64,000 nucleotides of DNA from Thermodesulfobium sp. 4217-1 (lineage in GTDB: Bacteria; Thermodesulfobiota; Thermodesulfobiia; Thermodesulfobiales; Thermodesulfobiaceae): positions 1 through 64,000 of the forward strand of contig NZ_JBAGBW010000010.1 of the NCBI RefSeq assembly GCF_039822205.1, in the 5' to 3' direction. Shown one piece after another: positions 8,118 through 16,973 of the stretch. Made by a program: the position numbers and the translations under genes. The notes beneath the pieces were generated by a model. The model saw nothing but the letters and a program-made list of their open reading frames with translations. It was not told the DNA's origin and searched no databases. The first letter of the stretch is position 1, and each line of letters opens with the position of its first letter.

Positions 8118-9179
8118 TTAGAGAATGCTTCCAAGTATGCCAATAGCTTTACCTAAAATACCACCTACTCCAGGGGAAGACTGTTTAGCTTTTCTTGTCT
8201 CACTTGTAGAATTGGATGTGGGGTTAACTACGGGGTGTACCGATTCGGTTGAATTAGAAGCAATATAATTTGATGTGGAGTGTTGCAAAATAGAGTCGTT
8301 GATTAAAGCAATCCTTTGTTGGCTCGAGAGAGTTTTGGTTGCGTTTAGCCAATCTCTATTTCCTTCTTCATTAAAAATAGCGCTTAATACTATTTCTTGC
8401 TGTTCCAACGATAAACTTGAAAAATTTGTATCTTCGTTTATATTTAGGCCAGATCTATTGCAATACATAATTACATCATTTAAATATCGAGAAGAATTGT
8501 TTTCTCGAGGCGGCGCCCAAGTAAAAATAATATTTCTAATTGACTCATTGCCACCATTGTAATAGCCTGGTTTTCGAATAATGTTGTAATATGCAGCATA
8601 TATACCGCAATTTATATCTCTATAGCTATTGAATCCCCCGTAAACAGATCTTAGATTGCCTGGATTGTTCACATCTGAATTGCCAACTATATCTGATTGA
8701 GTGTCGTTAAAACCTGTTCTTATGTTTTGAGTATTTAAAGAGTTGTTTTGAATCCTTGTTATAGGAGAGCTACTTTGAATCCTATTTGAACTGTAATCTG
8801 AAACTTTGAAACTCCCTACATTAACCTCCAAACCACCTGCGACTCTTGAAACAATATATGGATAATTTTTATCGCTTTCGATAACCACCCTAACTTTATC
8901 AGGTGTATTTTGTGCAAAATGTATTCCAGTTACCATTGGTGAGATAGTTGATATATCACCTTTCTTAGAAATGATTGATTTATCGATGTCCAATACTATT
9001 CTACCGTCTGCCATTCTAAAATAATTGAAATTTGGATTGCCCTGAACATTGACGAAAACCTCTACTCCATTTTCCGTAGTCTTGTAAGAAACATTTTGCA
9101 CCTTTGGCAGTGTATCAGCATAGGCAATGCCTACAGTAGTTAGAAGAAACAAAAATATAAAAGCTAAAAAAAACTTCAT
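8118..9179 (-). CDS. secreted AMIN-domain protein fused to a phage-type NNPGN domain
   Basis: A 353-residue exported protein. It has a signal peptide (1-21, cut near AYA-D), an AMIN domain (about 25-122, with the typical VQNVSY...VVIESD pattern) and a linker. Next comes a domain at about 170-275 that begins NNPGNLRSVYGGFNSY and contains IIFTWAPPRENNSSRYL. That second pattern (N-N-P-G-N-(L/I)-R, then a W-A-P-P-x-x-N helix) is familiar from phage virion and endolysin-associated proteins. AMIN domains bind peptidoglycan or pilus/septal partners. The tail (305-340) is Ser/Thr/Asn-rich. A cell-wall role is inferred from the two domains; enzymatic activity is not shown. It has its own extended -10 promoter and is followed by pyrF after 75 bases. 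Confidence 0.7.
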   Translation of the reverse strand: MKFFLAFIFLFLLTTVGIAYADTLPKVQNVSYKTTENGVEVFVNVQGNPNFNYFRMADGRIVLDIDKSIISKKGDISTISPMVTGIHFAQNTPDKVRVVIESDKNYPYIVSRVAGGLEVNVGSFKVSDYSSNRIQSSSPITRIQNNSLNTQNIRTGFNDTQSDIVGNSDVNNPGNLRSVYGGFNSYRDINCGIYAAYYNIIRKPGYYNGGNESIRNIIFTWAPPRENNSSRYLNDVIMYCNRSGLNINEDTNFSSLSLEQQEIVLSAIFNEEGNRDWLNATKTLSSQQRIALINDSILQHSTSNYIASNSTESVHPVVNPTSNSTSETRKAKQSSPGVGGILGKAIGILGSIL

Positions 9180-9268
9180 CTCAATCTCACCCCGTGAATA
9201 AAAAAATATTTGAACATATTCCTACACAGGACTTATAAAAATCCCTTGAAATAAACTCGATTTAGTCT

Positions 9269-9277
9269 ATTATATCA
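9269..9277 (-). promoter_or_regulatory. extended -10 promoter upstream of the AMIN gene
   Basis: The minus strand reads TGA-TATAAT, identical to the element at 716-724. It lies about 90 bases before the ATG at 9179 and just after the stop of the last molybdenum-cofactor gene. It probably starts the AMIN-pyrF-pyrE-kinase-regulator transcript. Confidence 0.45.
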
Positions 9278-9295
9278 TTTTAACCGCTTAGAACA

Positions 9296-10438
9296 TTAAA
9301 AAACTTGGTTAAAAAAATATGTCTTCTGTATAAATAGCTCTTCGTCGAAATAAAATCCGACGAATTCAGAATTTAAGAAGTTGCATTGTTTTAGAATCAG
9401 CTTACCGTTTTCAATCTTCTCATTTTTATACCAATTGTTTCTGCCACTTCCAGGCTTTTCTGAAAGATCACAAAAATCAACAAGATTTTCCAATTGCAAT
9501 CCTCTCTGCTTAAATATCAAATTTCGCAAAATTAAATGATAAAGAGCTACGCTTGCCTGAACGATTCCTGAAAAGCCCAATATAATTTTGTCTTCATATA
9601 AATAAGCATAGCTATTTTTGCCCACTGGCGTGTTAAACCTTTCAAATATTGGCTTAGAGTTTTTATTTAGAACCCTTCTTATAAGATCCTTTTTGCCCAT
9701 GCCAGTGCCACCTATAAACAAGACGATATCGCTTTTTTTGTTTTCAATCAGAACCTCTTCCAGAAGAGATTCTTCATCTGCTATTGGACCTGATTGAATG
9801 ACTTCAAAACCATCAAATTGTGCAACAGGCGAGATTATCCAGCTTGAGAGCGGCAAAGCTTTTTCTAAATCACCAGTATTGATTAACTCTGTTCCAGTGT
9901 TGATTATGCTAAGCTTGGGCCTTTTAAATACTTTGATAGACCTAATGCCTAAAAGCTCTAAAGCGAATCTGTCTTTAACGGAAAGTTTTCTTCCCTTAGA
10001 GAAAAGCTTCTCACCATCAAGGATTTCACTCCCAGGTTTTAGCCAATTATTTTTAGTTTCTTCAGACGCAGGAAATATTAAATTATTTTCGAACTTTACG
10101 TCTTCCATCTTAAAGAATTTTAAGCCGTCATCTATTTTTTCTATAGAAGAGCCTGTTGCAAAAAATATGCAGGCATTATTATTTATGGAAAAATTTAGCT
10201 TGTCTCCAGGATATATTTCTTTAACCAGCTTAAATGGAGCAACCCCTTTACACAAGTAGCCGTCAAACCTGCTGACAAAATATTTTGGATAATTTTCTTT
10301 CAAGATTACATCTTCACTTAATATCTCTCCAAGACAATCAGCAGACAAAATATCTTGTGAGTTAACGGATGGCAAATACTTTAAAAGCTCTTCGACTATC
10401 TCTGAATAGCGTCTTTTAGCCCTATCAAGTTCTTGCAC
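9296..10438 (-). CDS. moeA: divergent MoeA-like molybdopterin molybdenumtransferase
   Basis: A 380-residue MoeA-family protein, the most divergent of three in this cluster. It keeps the domain order: an N-terminal segment with SRFDGYLCKG (usual SAMDGYA), RKLSVKDRFALELLGI, then INTGTEL and the MPT-binding FIGGTGMGKKDLIRR block (about 245-260). MoeA inserts molybdate or tungstate into adenylylated molybdopterin. The SAMDG-to-SRFDG change and the loss of GPGRPG-type motifs suggest a specialised or regulatory paralogue. The start is GTG at 10438, overlapping mog by 14 bases. Confidence 0.75.
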   Translation of the reverse strand: MQELDRAKRRYSEIVEELLKYLPSVNSQDILSADCLGEILSEDVILKENYPKYFVSRFDGYLCKGVAPFKLVKEIYPGDKLNFSINNNACIFFATGSSIEKIDDGLKFFKMEDVKFENNLIFPASEETKNNWLKPGSEILDGEKLFSKGRKLSVKDRFALELLGIRSIKVFKRPKLSIINTGTELINTGDLEKALPLSSWIISPVAQFDGFEVIQSGPIADEESLLEEVLIENKKSDIVLFIGGTGMGKKDLIRRVLNKNSKPIFERFNTPVGKNSYAYLYEDKIILGFSGIVQASVALYHLILRNLIFKQRGLQLENLVDFCDLSEKPGSGRNNWYKNEKIENGKLILKQCNFLNSEFVGFYFDEELFIQKTYFFNQVF

Positions 10439-10922
10439 AATTTTTGTCCCAGCCCATTAATATATCAATTCCATGTTCAAGAGGATCGATCACAAAGTTC
10501 AGACATTCATCTACCGCCTTTAAGCTACCGGGCAAATTTAATATTATCGACTTTTTTCTAATTCCACATAAGCCTCTTGTGAGCATTGCCCTATTAGTTT
10601 TTTGGAGGCTAAGACTCCTCATAGCCTCAGGGATGCCAGGTATTTCTTTTTCTATAACCTCTTTAGTGGCCTCAGGCGTATTGTCTCTATCAGAAAACCC
10701 AGTTCCGCCAGTTGTTAGTATTAAATTTATTTTTTGGTTGGAAAGCTCAATTAATTTTTCTATCAGTAAATTTTTTTCATCTGGCAAGATCTCGTAGGAT
10801 GACAAGAAAAATCCTCTATTGTGACAAATTTCTATAATCTTTTTGCCGCTTAGATCTTCTCTTTCTCCTTTGTATCCAGAATCAGACAAGGTCAATACTG
10901 CAAACGTAACCTTTTTATCCAA
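10425..10922 (-). CDS. mog: molybdopterin adenylyltransferase (MogA/MoaB family)
   Basis: A 165-residue protein with the family's LTTGGTGFSDRDNTPEAT motif (about residues 84-101) and the NLPGSLKAVDECL loop. It activates molybdopterin with ATP to MPT-AMP, the substrate of MoeA. The start is TTG at 10922 behind GAGGTG at seven bases. It sits between moaC and a moeA gene, which fits its pathway position. MogA and MoaB cannot be separated by sequence alone here. Confidence 0.88.
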   Translation of the reverse strand: MDKKVTFAVLTLSDSGYKGEREDLSGKKIIEICHNRGFFLSSYEILPDEKNLLIEKLIELSNQKINLILTTGGTGFSDRDNTPEATKEVIEKEIPGIPEAMRSLSLQKTNRAMLTRGLCGIRKKSIILNLPGSLKAVDECLNFVIDPLEHGIDILMGWDKNCART

Positions 10923-10958
10923 ATCAGCTCACCTCTAATAGGTTAATTTTTAATTAAA

Positions 10959-11423
10959 TCACACGTATTCATAAGTGCCAGACTTACCGCCTGATTTATA
11001 CAAGAGCTTCACGTCTTCGATAACAGCTCCCTTTTCTACAGCCTTTATCATATCGTATATTGTAAGTGCTGCTATGTTAGCTGCTACCAATGCCTCCATC
11101 TCCACTCCAGTTTTAAAACTTGTCCTTGCCTGCGACAATATTAAAATTCCATTATCTTTAACTTCAAAATCCAGATTTATTTGATTAATTGGTATTGGAT
11201 GAGTCAAAGGTATTAGCTCCCAGGTCTTCTTCGCCGCTAAGATGCCAGCTATTCTGGATGTAGAAAATATATCGCCCTTTGGAACTTTCTGATCGTTAAT
11301 CAAGCTTAGAGTTTTATCTGACAAACGAATAAAAGCCTGTGCTTTCGCAACCCTAACTGTTTCAACCTTATCGCCGATGTCTACCATATAGGCCTTTCCC
11401 TCTTCATCTAAATGTGTAAACAT
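10959..11423 (-). CDS. moaC: cyclic pyranopterin monophosphate synthase
   Basis: The enzyme makes cyclic pyranopterin monophosphate from the MoaA product, the first committed step of molybdopterin synthesis. Conserved blocks are MVDIGDK, THPIPI (substrate pocket), GVEMEALVAANIAALTIYDM and the catalytic LLYKSGGKSG near the C-terminus. I place the start at the ATG at 11423 (154 aa): it has GGAGG five bases upstream and follows the moaA stop by one base. The ATG at 11435 would lie before that ribosome site and overlap moaA. Confidence 0.93.
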   Translation of the reverse strand: MFTHLDEEGKAYMVDIGDKVETVRVAKAQAFIRLSDKTLSLINDQKVPKGDIFSTSRIAGILAAKKTWELIPLTHPIPINQINLDFEVKDNGILILSQARTSFKTGVEMEALVAANIAALTIYDMIKAVEKGAVIEDVKLLYKSGGKSGTYEYV

Positions 11424-11424
11424 C

Positions 11425-12399
11425 TCATCCTCCAATGGCTGACATATTTCTGTGATAAATTTCTCTTGCTTCCTGAATATATGGGTGACCTTTTGGTTTA
11501 AGGGATAAAGTTTCTAAAATAAACTTCTTTATGTCATCATCAGCTAAACCTGATCTAAGTTTTTCTTTAAGATTGTATTCTACATCAGAGAATAGGCACA
11601 GTCTTATCATGCCATCTGAAGTAATTCTTATTCTGTTACACTTTGCACAAAAGTGCTTGCTAAGAGGTGAAATAAAACCCAGTGTGCCCTTAGCATTTTC
11701 AAATTTATAGTATTCCGCAGGCCCGTTTCCGAAAGGACCTGTGACCATTTCGAGCTTAACTACCTTTGAAATATTATCTTTTATTTCATCGCAGCTGATA
11801 AATTTATCCTTTTGTTCGCTATCGCCAATAGGCATTATCTCGATAAATCTTACATGAATTTCTCTGTCCCTTGCAAGGTTTGCAAGAGCAATCAAATCGT
11901 CTTGATCGTTTATGCCCCTCATGACTACCACATTTAATTTTACAGGGTTAAAACCTACTTCAATAGCCTTTTCAATACCATCCAAAACATTTACAAGATC
12001 GCCTTTTCGTGTAATACTTGCAAACCTTTCACAATTTAAGGTGTCAAGGCTAACGTTTAATCTTTTTAGGCCTGATTTATATAAATCTTCAGCATATCTA
12101 TTTAAAAGAGAACCGTTCGTGGTAAGCGATACGTCATCCAAACCTATTTTAGATATTTCTTTCACAAGCCCTACCACGTTTTTTCTAACTAATGGCTCAC
12201 CGCCAGTCAACCTTACTTTTTTAATGCCCAATTCTTTTAAAATCTTTATCGTTCTGACTATTTCTTCAAAACTCAATATCTCTTCATGTGGAATGAAGTT
12301 TACGCCCTGCTCGGGCATACAATAAATACATCTAAAATTGCATCTATCAGTAATAGAAATCCTGACATAATCTATATTTCTTCCATATAAATCTGTCAC
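11425..12399 (-). CDS. moaA: GTP 3',8-cyclase
   Basis: A 324-residue radical-SAM enzyme that starts molybdopterin synthesis from GTP. The N-terminal cluster motif is CNFRCIYC (Cys-20, 24, 27). The C-terminal cluster ligands are Cys-251, Cys-254 and Cys-268. The protein ends in the Gly-Gly dipeptide (SAIGG) required for activity in MoaA. The start is GTG at 12399, two bases after the stop of the upstream moeA/PBP gene, with AGGAGGTG overlapping that gene's end. Confidence 0.95.
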   Translation of the reverse strand: MTDLYGRNIDYVRISITDRCNFRCIYCMPEQGVNFIPHEEILSFEEIVRTIKILKELGIKKVRLTGGEPLVRKNVVGLVKEISKIGLDDVSLTTNGSLLNRYAEDLYKSGLKRLNVSLDTLNCERFASITRKGDLVNVLDGIEKAIEVGFNPVKLNVVVMRGINDQDDLIALANLARDREIHVRFIEIMPIGDSEQKDKFISCDEIKDNISKVVKLEMVTGPFGNGPAEYYKFENAKGTLGFISPLSKHFCAKCNRIRITSDGMIRLCLFSDVEYNLKEKLRSGLADDDIKKFILETLSLKPKGHPYIQEAREIYHRNMSAIGG

Positions 12400-12401
12400 T
12401 C

Positions 12402-14306
12402 CTACACCTCCTTTATCTTTCCTGTATCAGAAAAATCATAACCAGTCATCTTCATATCTTCACTAATAAAAGATTTATTTTTAATTAAGTCAATTAAGCG
12501 TGCAATTTTAATATCATTTATGTTATTTCTATGAATGCATAGTTCAAAATTTTCTTTTTTCCATGGGATAAAGTCTAAGCCTAAATAATCTGCAGTATAT
12601 TGAATGCCAAAGGCCACGTCAGCCACACCGCTAAGTATGCTGGTAGCAGCAGCATAATGAGTAAAGACTTCGTTTTCATAACCCAAAATCTGATTTGGCT
12701 TAATTCCAACTTTGCTCATTTCATAATCTAATAGCACTCTGGTACCAGCCCCTTTTTGTCTGTTTACTATCCTTAGTCCATTTGTAACTATGTCTGCAAG
12801 AGTTGATACATTAAAAGGATTGCCCTTTTTCGTCATCATCCCTTGCTGTCTATGTGCAAGCATTAATAAAATTGTATCACCTTTATCAAAATATTTTAAT
12901 ATATATGGAATATTATATTCTCCGCTTTGGCTATCAAATAAATGGGTAGCGGCTACATGACAGAGCCCATCTTTCAATGCTGCAATTCCAGCCAAACTCC
13001 CAGAAGGAGAAGAGACAATCCTTAACTTAAAATCTTTATATAGCTTAGATGAGATATATGGCAGCAGCGGGTCATTACTGCCAAGAACCACAATAGAATT
13101 TTCACTTAGATCGTCTTTTTTCCAGAATATAAATTCAAATTTTTCCTGACTGTTGCTTCCCTGAATTCCTTTTTCCATAATACACACGCCGTCAGCATAT
13201 AATAAAGATGATACTGAACTCGAAGACCTATCCAACGGATAAAAATATCTTTTGTCATTAATTGTTGCAACTTGTCCCCTAATTCTCTCTTCTTCTCCTG
13301 AGCTTGAAGTTATAGGTTTGTAGATGCTTACAGGAACGCTCTTGGTAAACTCTACAGCACCAACCATCATATTTAGGGCAGGTTTAATAAAATAGTCCAG
13401 GACTACAGCGCCTGCCGCAGAGTATCCAGGCAGACCGACAAATATTGCTTTATTGAAAGATCCGAGTATTACAGGCTTTCCTGGCCTTAGATAAACTCCA
13501 TGCGCAAGAAGGTTTCCATTTTTTTCTAAAATACTTGCTGTATAGTCATCTCTGCCAAATGAAGAGCCACCTATCATCAATATTAAGTCAAAATCACTAT
13601 ATTTGTTTAAATATTCTTCTAAGACTTCTATTTTATCTGGCAATATAGGAGTCTCTTCTACCAGAGCTCCATTCATTTCAAGATAATACGATATAGCTGG
13701 GCCGTTAAAGTTAAAATACATATTTTTATCGGTATTCTCATAGCTATCTGTAATTTCATCCCCCGTAGCTATTATTACAGCCTTTGGCTTCTTATTTACC
13801 TTAACTGAGTCATTTCCAGTGGCAAGAAGAGCCATTATCTCAAAGTAAGAGATTTTTTGTCCCCCAAAAACTACTATTTCTCCAGGATTAAAGTCTTCCC
13901 CTATCAATCTAATATTTTCTCCAGGATGCATCGCTTCAAATATAGTTATAGAGCCATCTGGGTTTAATCTGTTTTTTTCTACCATAACTACACAATCATA
14001 AGGATGCGGGATAAAATCACCCGTATCAATTTCAATGAACATTTCTTTGCTTATTGTCAAAGGAGAATGAACGCTGGCTTCTTTTGTAGATTTTGCCACA
14101 AGTGCATAGCCATCCATAGCAGAAGATTGAAAGTTTGGACTAGCTATTTTAGCTACTATATTCTCGCTAGCAATTCTGCCGCCAGAAATAGAAGTTGTTA
14201 CCAGCTCAGAACCGATTGGGCCTTTATTCAATCTTTCTATTTCTTTAAGCAAAAGCCCCAAAGCGAGATTGGGCTCCATTAGCTTTCTATATAATTTCCT
14301 CGCCAT
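12402..14306 (-). CDS. moeA: MoeA fused to a C-terminal PBP-like substrate-binding domain
   Basis: A 634-residue fusion. Residues about 1-400 form a complete MoeA: SSAMDGYALV, GENIRLIGEDF, IIATGDEI, then MIGGSSFGRDDYT and LRPGKPV with GLPGYSAAG. Residues about 405-630 resemble the PBP_like domain (PF12727) found fused to MoeA or helix-turn-helix proteins, with VLGSNDPLLPYIS, SSPSGSLAGIAALKDG and RQKGAGTRVLLDYEM. The extra domain may present or sense oxyanion or cofactor; that is inference. The start ATG at 14306 has GAGGGG seven bases upstream; a TTG at 14321 is in frame but precedes the ribosome site. Confidence 0.88.
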   Translation of the reverse strand: MARKLYRKLMEPNLALGLLLKEIERLNKGPIGSELVTTSISGGRIASENIVAKIASPNFQSSAMDGYALVAKSTKEASVHSPLTISKEMFIEIDTGDFIPHPYDCVVMVEKNRLNPDGSITIFEAMHPGENIRLIGEDFNPGEIVVFGGQKISYFEIMALLATGNDSVKVNKKPKAVIIATGDEITDSYENTDKNMYFNFNGPAISYYLEMNGALVEETPILPDKIEVLEEYLNKYSDFDLILMIGGSSFGRDDYTASILEKNGNLLAHGVYLRPGKPVILGSFNKAIFVGLPGYSAAGAVVLDYFIKPALNMMVGAVEFTKSVPVSIYKPITSSSGEEERIRGQVATINDKRYFYPLDRSSSSVSSLLYADGVCIMEKGIQGSNSQEKFEFIFWKKDDLSENSIVVLGSNDPLLPYISSKLYKDFKLRIVSSPSGSLAGIAALKDGLCHVAATHLFDSQSGEYNIPYILKYFDKGDTILLMLAHRQQGMMTKKGNPFNVSTLADIVTNGLRIVNRQKGAGTRVLLDYEMSKVGIKPNQILGYENEVFTHYAAATSILSGVADVAFGIQYTADYLGLDFIPWKKENFELCIHRNNINDIKIARLIDLIKNKSFISEDMKMTGYDFSDTGKIKEV

Positions 14307-14358
14307 TTTCACACCCCTCAAAATTATTTTATATCTTTAAACTCAATATAGATGTAGG

Positions 14359-15561
14359 TCAGTCCCAAAGAAATATTTCTACCTCTTCACCTTCCAATAT
14401 AATCTCTCTGTCTTCTGGAATCTTTATTATAAATTCAGCCTTCACTGCAGATGAAATATAATCTGACTTACTTAAGAGAGGAACCACAAGATCGTCTTGC
14501 TTGTAACCCATTATCAGATCTACTCTACCTGGCACCGAAAAAATAGGATCGCGCAAAATCGCCCTCTCAGATTTAGGATAAAAGTCGTTATCTCCTCCCA
14601 ACTTTTTTAAGACTGGCAAACCGATAAGGTTTAGATGAACCATCACTGGCAATGGATGACCAGGATACCCTATGATAGGCACCTTTCCACTCTTCCCAAG
14701 CAAAAGCGGCTTTCCTGGCTTAACAAGAAAGCCGTGATAGATAATCTCACCTATATTGCCAATTATTTCTTCTATGTAGTCTCTCTCCCCAATTGAGCTC
14801 CCACCAGAAACAAATACACAATCATAGTTTTCCACTGCAAACTTGATCTTTGATTCAAGTTCGTTTTTCATATCTTTAATAACGCCTAAAAAAATAGTAT
14901 CTGCATAATCTTTTAGACCGTTCACGAGCAGTGGTCCATTTGCATCATATATTTTTGAAATTGTCAGCTCTTCATCATACGATATAATTTCATCGCCCGT
15001 CGAAATTATAGCCACATTAGGCTTTTTATAAACCTTGACCTCTTTAAAACCAGCAGACGCCAAAAGAGCACAATCTCTAAAATTAATTCTTTTGCCTTTA
15101 TTTAAAAGTACAGCATCGTTTTTAAAATCTTCGCCTTTTCTTAATACATTTTCAAAATAAGAAATGGGCCTATATATCTCGACAAATTCACCCGAAATTT
15201 TTGCATTTTCTATCATAACCACACCGTTCGAGTTATTGGGAAGTGGGCTGCCCGTCGCAACCCTTACACAGCCTCCATTTTCAATAGTTAGCGGAGGATC
15301 GCTTACCCTTTGTTCGCCTAAGAATTTTAATAGCACAGGAGTATTCTCACTTGAGCCAAATGTTTCTTCAGAAAAAACTGCAAAGCCGTCTACGCTTGAG
15401 CGATCGGCTATAGGAAGTGAAAATCTTGAATGCATGTCTTCAAACAATACTCTATGGATAATATCAAAAATATTTATTTCCTCAAAGCGTTCAATCGGTG
15501 AAAAGATATCACAGTAATCCAATGCGTTCTGAAAAGATGATAGTTTTAGAAATTTTGGCAT
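14359..15561 (-). CDS. moeA: molybdopterin molybdenumtransferase MoeA
   Basis: A 400-residue MoeA with all main blocks: DRSSVDGFAVF (usual SxMDGYA), GGCVRVATGSPLP, GEDFKNDAVLLNKG, IISTGDEIISYDE, FVSGGSSIGERDYIEE, GFLVKPGKPLLLG and GYPGHPLPVMVHL, then domain IV. It catalyses metal insertion into MPT-AMP. It is the first gene of the six-gene cofactor run and the third MoeA copy. Distinct MoeA copies in anaerobes may divide molybdenum and tungsten use; nothing here assigns metals. A GGGAG site lies about twelve bases before the ATG. Confidence 0.9.
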   Translation of the reverse strand: MPKFLKLSSFQNALDYCDIFSPIERFEEINIFDIIHRVLFEDMHSRFSLPIADRSSVDGFAVFSEETFGSSENTPVLLKFLGEQRVSDPPLTIENGGCVRVATGSPLPNNSNGVVMIENAKISGEFVEIYRPISYFENVLRKGEDFKNDAVLLNKGKRINFRDCALLASAGFKEVKVYKKPNVAIISTGDEIISYDEELTISKIYDANGPLLVNGLKDYADTIFLGVIKDMKNELESKIKFAVENYDCVFVSGGSSIGERDYIEEIIGNIGEIIYHGFLVKPGKPLLLGKSGKVPIIGYPGHPLPVMVHLNLIGLPVLKKLGGDNDFYPKSERAILRDPIFSVPGRVDLIMGYKQDDLVVPLLSKSDYISSAVKAEFIIKIPEDREIILEGEEVEIFLWD

Positions 15562-15598
15562 AATTTAAAATAACTCTCCCGTAAATTTCAAAGTAATA

Positions 15599-16219
15599 TT
15601 AGATAAATGACACAAAATAAGAATTGTTTTTTTGTTCATACTTTAAAGAAGTCGATGGACCATGTCCAGGCAAAACAATATAATCTTCATCTATAAGCGA
15701 TAGCTTTTTTAAAGTATTTTTCATTAACTTTTCGCTGCCTCCTGGCAAATCCATTCTGCCAATAGATCCTTTAAAAAGTGTATCGCCAGTAAACATATAA
15801 TTTTCAATTATATATATGACAGAGCCCGGAGTGTGACCAGGAGTCTCCAAAACTCTAACTTCTTGATTGTTCAGCTTTATCGTACCCTCTTGCACATATT
15901 GATCTGCCTCAAAGCTATAAGGCTTTCCAAATTGGGTAGAGAGATTGAGATCTGGATTTTCAATCATATCTTTTTCTTTTATAGAAGCGATAATTTTAGG
16001 ATTGCACTTATCCTTTATCATTTTTACAGCCATAATATGATCGGCATGCCCATGGGTTAAAAGAATCCATTTCAAGTTATCTGCATCAAACTCACCTAAA
16101 ATCTTATCCCCTTCATCACCAGGGTCCACTAAAGCTACACTTTTATCATCGAATTCCACTATATAGCAATTCGCTCCAATATAGCCCACGCTAAGAGTTT
16201 TTATCTTCAAATTAAACAC
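15599..16219 (-). CDS. metallo-beta-lactamase-fold hydrolase (glyoxalase II-like)
   Basis: A compact (about 203-206 aa) MBL-fold protein with the metal motif LLTHGHADHI (His-56, His-58, Asp-60, His-61), a later TPGHTPGSVIY histidine, FTGDTLF and the final VLPGHGPST. It belongs to the YcbL/glyoxalase-II-like group that hydrolyses thioesters or related substrates; the substrate is unknown. The GTG at 16219 falls inside the ribosome site GAGGTG. The TTG at 16210, six bases after that site, is the more likely start. It lies between rph and the MoeA genes on the same strand. Confidence 0.85.
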   Translation of the reverse strand: MFNLKIKTLSVGYIGANCYIVEFDDKSVALVDPGDEGDKILGEFDADNLKWILLTHGHADHIMAVKMIKDKCNPKIIASIKEKDMIENPDLNLSTQFGKPYSFEADQYVQEGTIKLNNQEVRVLETPGHTPGSVIYIIENYMFTGDTLFKGSIGRMDLPGGSEKLMKNTLKKLSLIDEDYIVLPGHGPSTSLKYEQKNNSYFVSFI

Positions 16220-16233
16220 CTCAAAATAAAATT

Positions 16234-16959
16234 TTAACGAGTAAGTTTTAAGACCTTTTTCTGAATAGCAATTATCTGTTCTATACCACTGTGGCCAATA
16301 TAGAGTATTTCATTTAATTTTTCCCGAGAAAATGGCTTTTTCTCAGCAGTTCCCTGTATTTCTATTATCTCATTATTTTCATTTGCAATGATATTAAGAT
16401 CCACATCAGCAACCACATCTTCTTCAAAGTTTGGATCTAATATAACCTCGTCATTCAAAACTGCAACCGATACCGCTGCTACATAATATTTTAAAGGACT
16501 AACTTTTATCAATCCGTACTCTTTCAGCTTCCTCAAAGCAAGCACCAATGCCACAAATCCACCAGTAATGCTCGCACATCTTGTTCCTGCATCAGCTTGA
16601 ATTACTTCTGAATCAATATATATTGTTCTTTCGCCAAGAAGGCTCATATCCACAGCACTTCTTAATGACCTTCCTATAATTCTTTGAATTTCTTGATTCC
16701 TTCCAGAAACCCTGCCTGAGGTGCTCTCTCTTACATTCCTATCCTGAGTCGCACGCGGTATCATACTGTATTCGCTAGTAATCCATCCATTGCCAGAACC
16801 TTTTAAAAAGGGGGGTACCCTGTCCTCTACTGAAGCGTTACATATTACCTTTGTGTTACCAAAAGAAATTAACGCGCTCCCTTCAGGGTAAAGTAAAAAA
16901 TTTTTTGTAATTTCAATAGATCTTAATTCATCATTTTTTCTGGATTTATCAAGTCTGAT
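16234..16959 (-). CDS. rph: ribonuclease PH, apparent ATC start
   Basis: RNase PH trims tRNA 3' ends phosphorolytically. Family blocks are intact: NTKVICNASVEDRVPPFLKG, WITSEYSMIPRAT, RESTSGRVSGRNQEIQRIIGRSLR and the active-site QADAGTRCASITGGFVAL. Family members begin MRxDGR..DELR. Here that segment reads IRLDKSRKNDELR, with the Met position encoded by ATC at 16959. A GAGGTG ribosome site lies exactly six bases upstream. In-frame TTG (16977) and GTG (16968) lie before or within that site. I therefore choose ATC, giving 241 residues. The TTG start would give 247 residues and overlap the Xer gene by four bases. Confidence 0.88.
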   Translation of the reverse strand: MRLDKSRKNDELRSIEITKNFLLYPEGSALISFGNTKVICNASVEDRVPPFLKGSGNGWITSEYSMIPRATQDRNVRESTSGRVSGRNQEIQRIIGRSLRSAVDMSLLGERTIYIDSEVIQADAGTRCASITGGFVALVLALRKLKEYGLIKVSPLKYYVAAVSVAVLNDEVILDPNFEEDVVADVDLNIIANENNEIIEIQGTAEKKPFSREKLNEILYIGHSGIEQIIAIQKKVLKLTR

Positions 16960-16973
16960 TGTTAACACCTCTC

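Noticed and set aside
9798-10259. 153-codon plus-strand open frame inside the divergent moeA gene
   Set aside because: It is fully antisense to a gene with recognisable MoeA motifs, has no good ribosome site, and its translation is Ser/Leu-rich without any known pattern.
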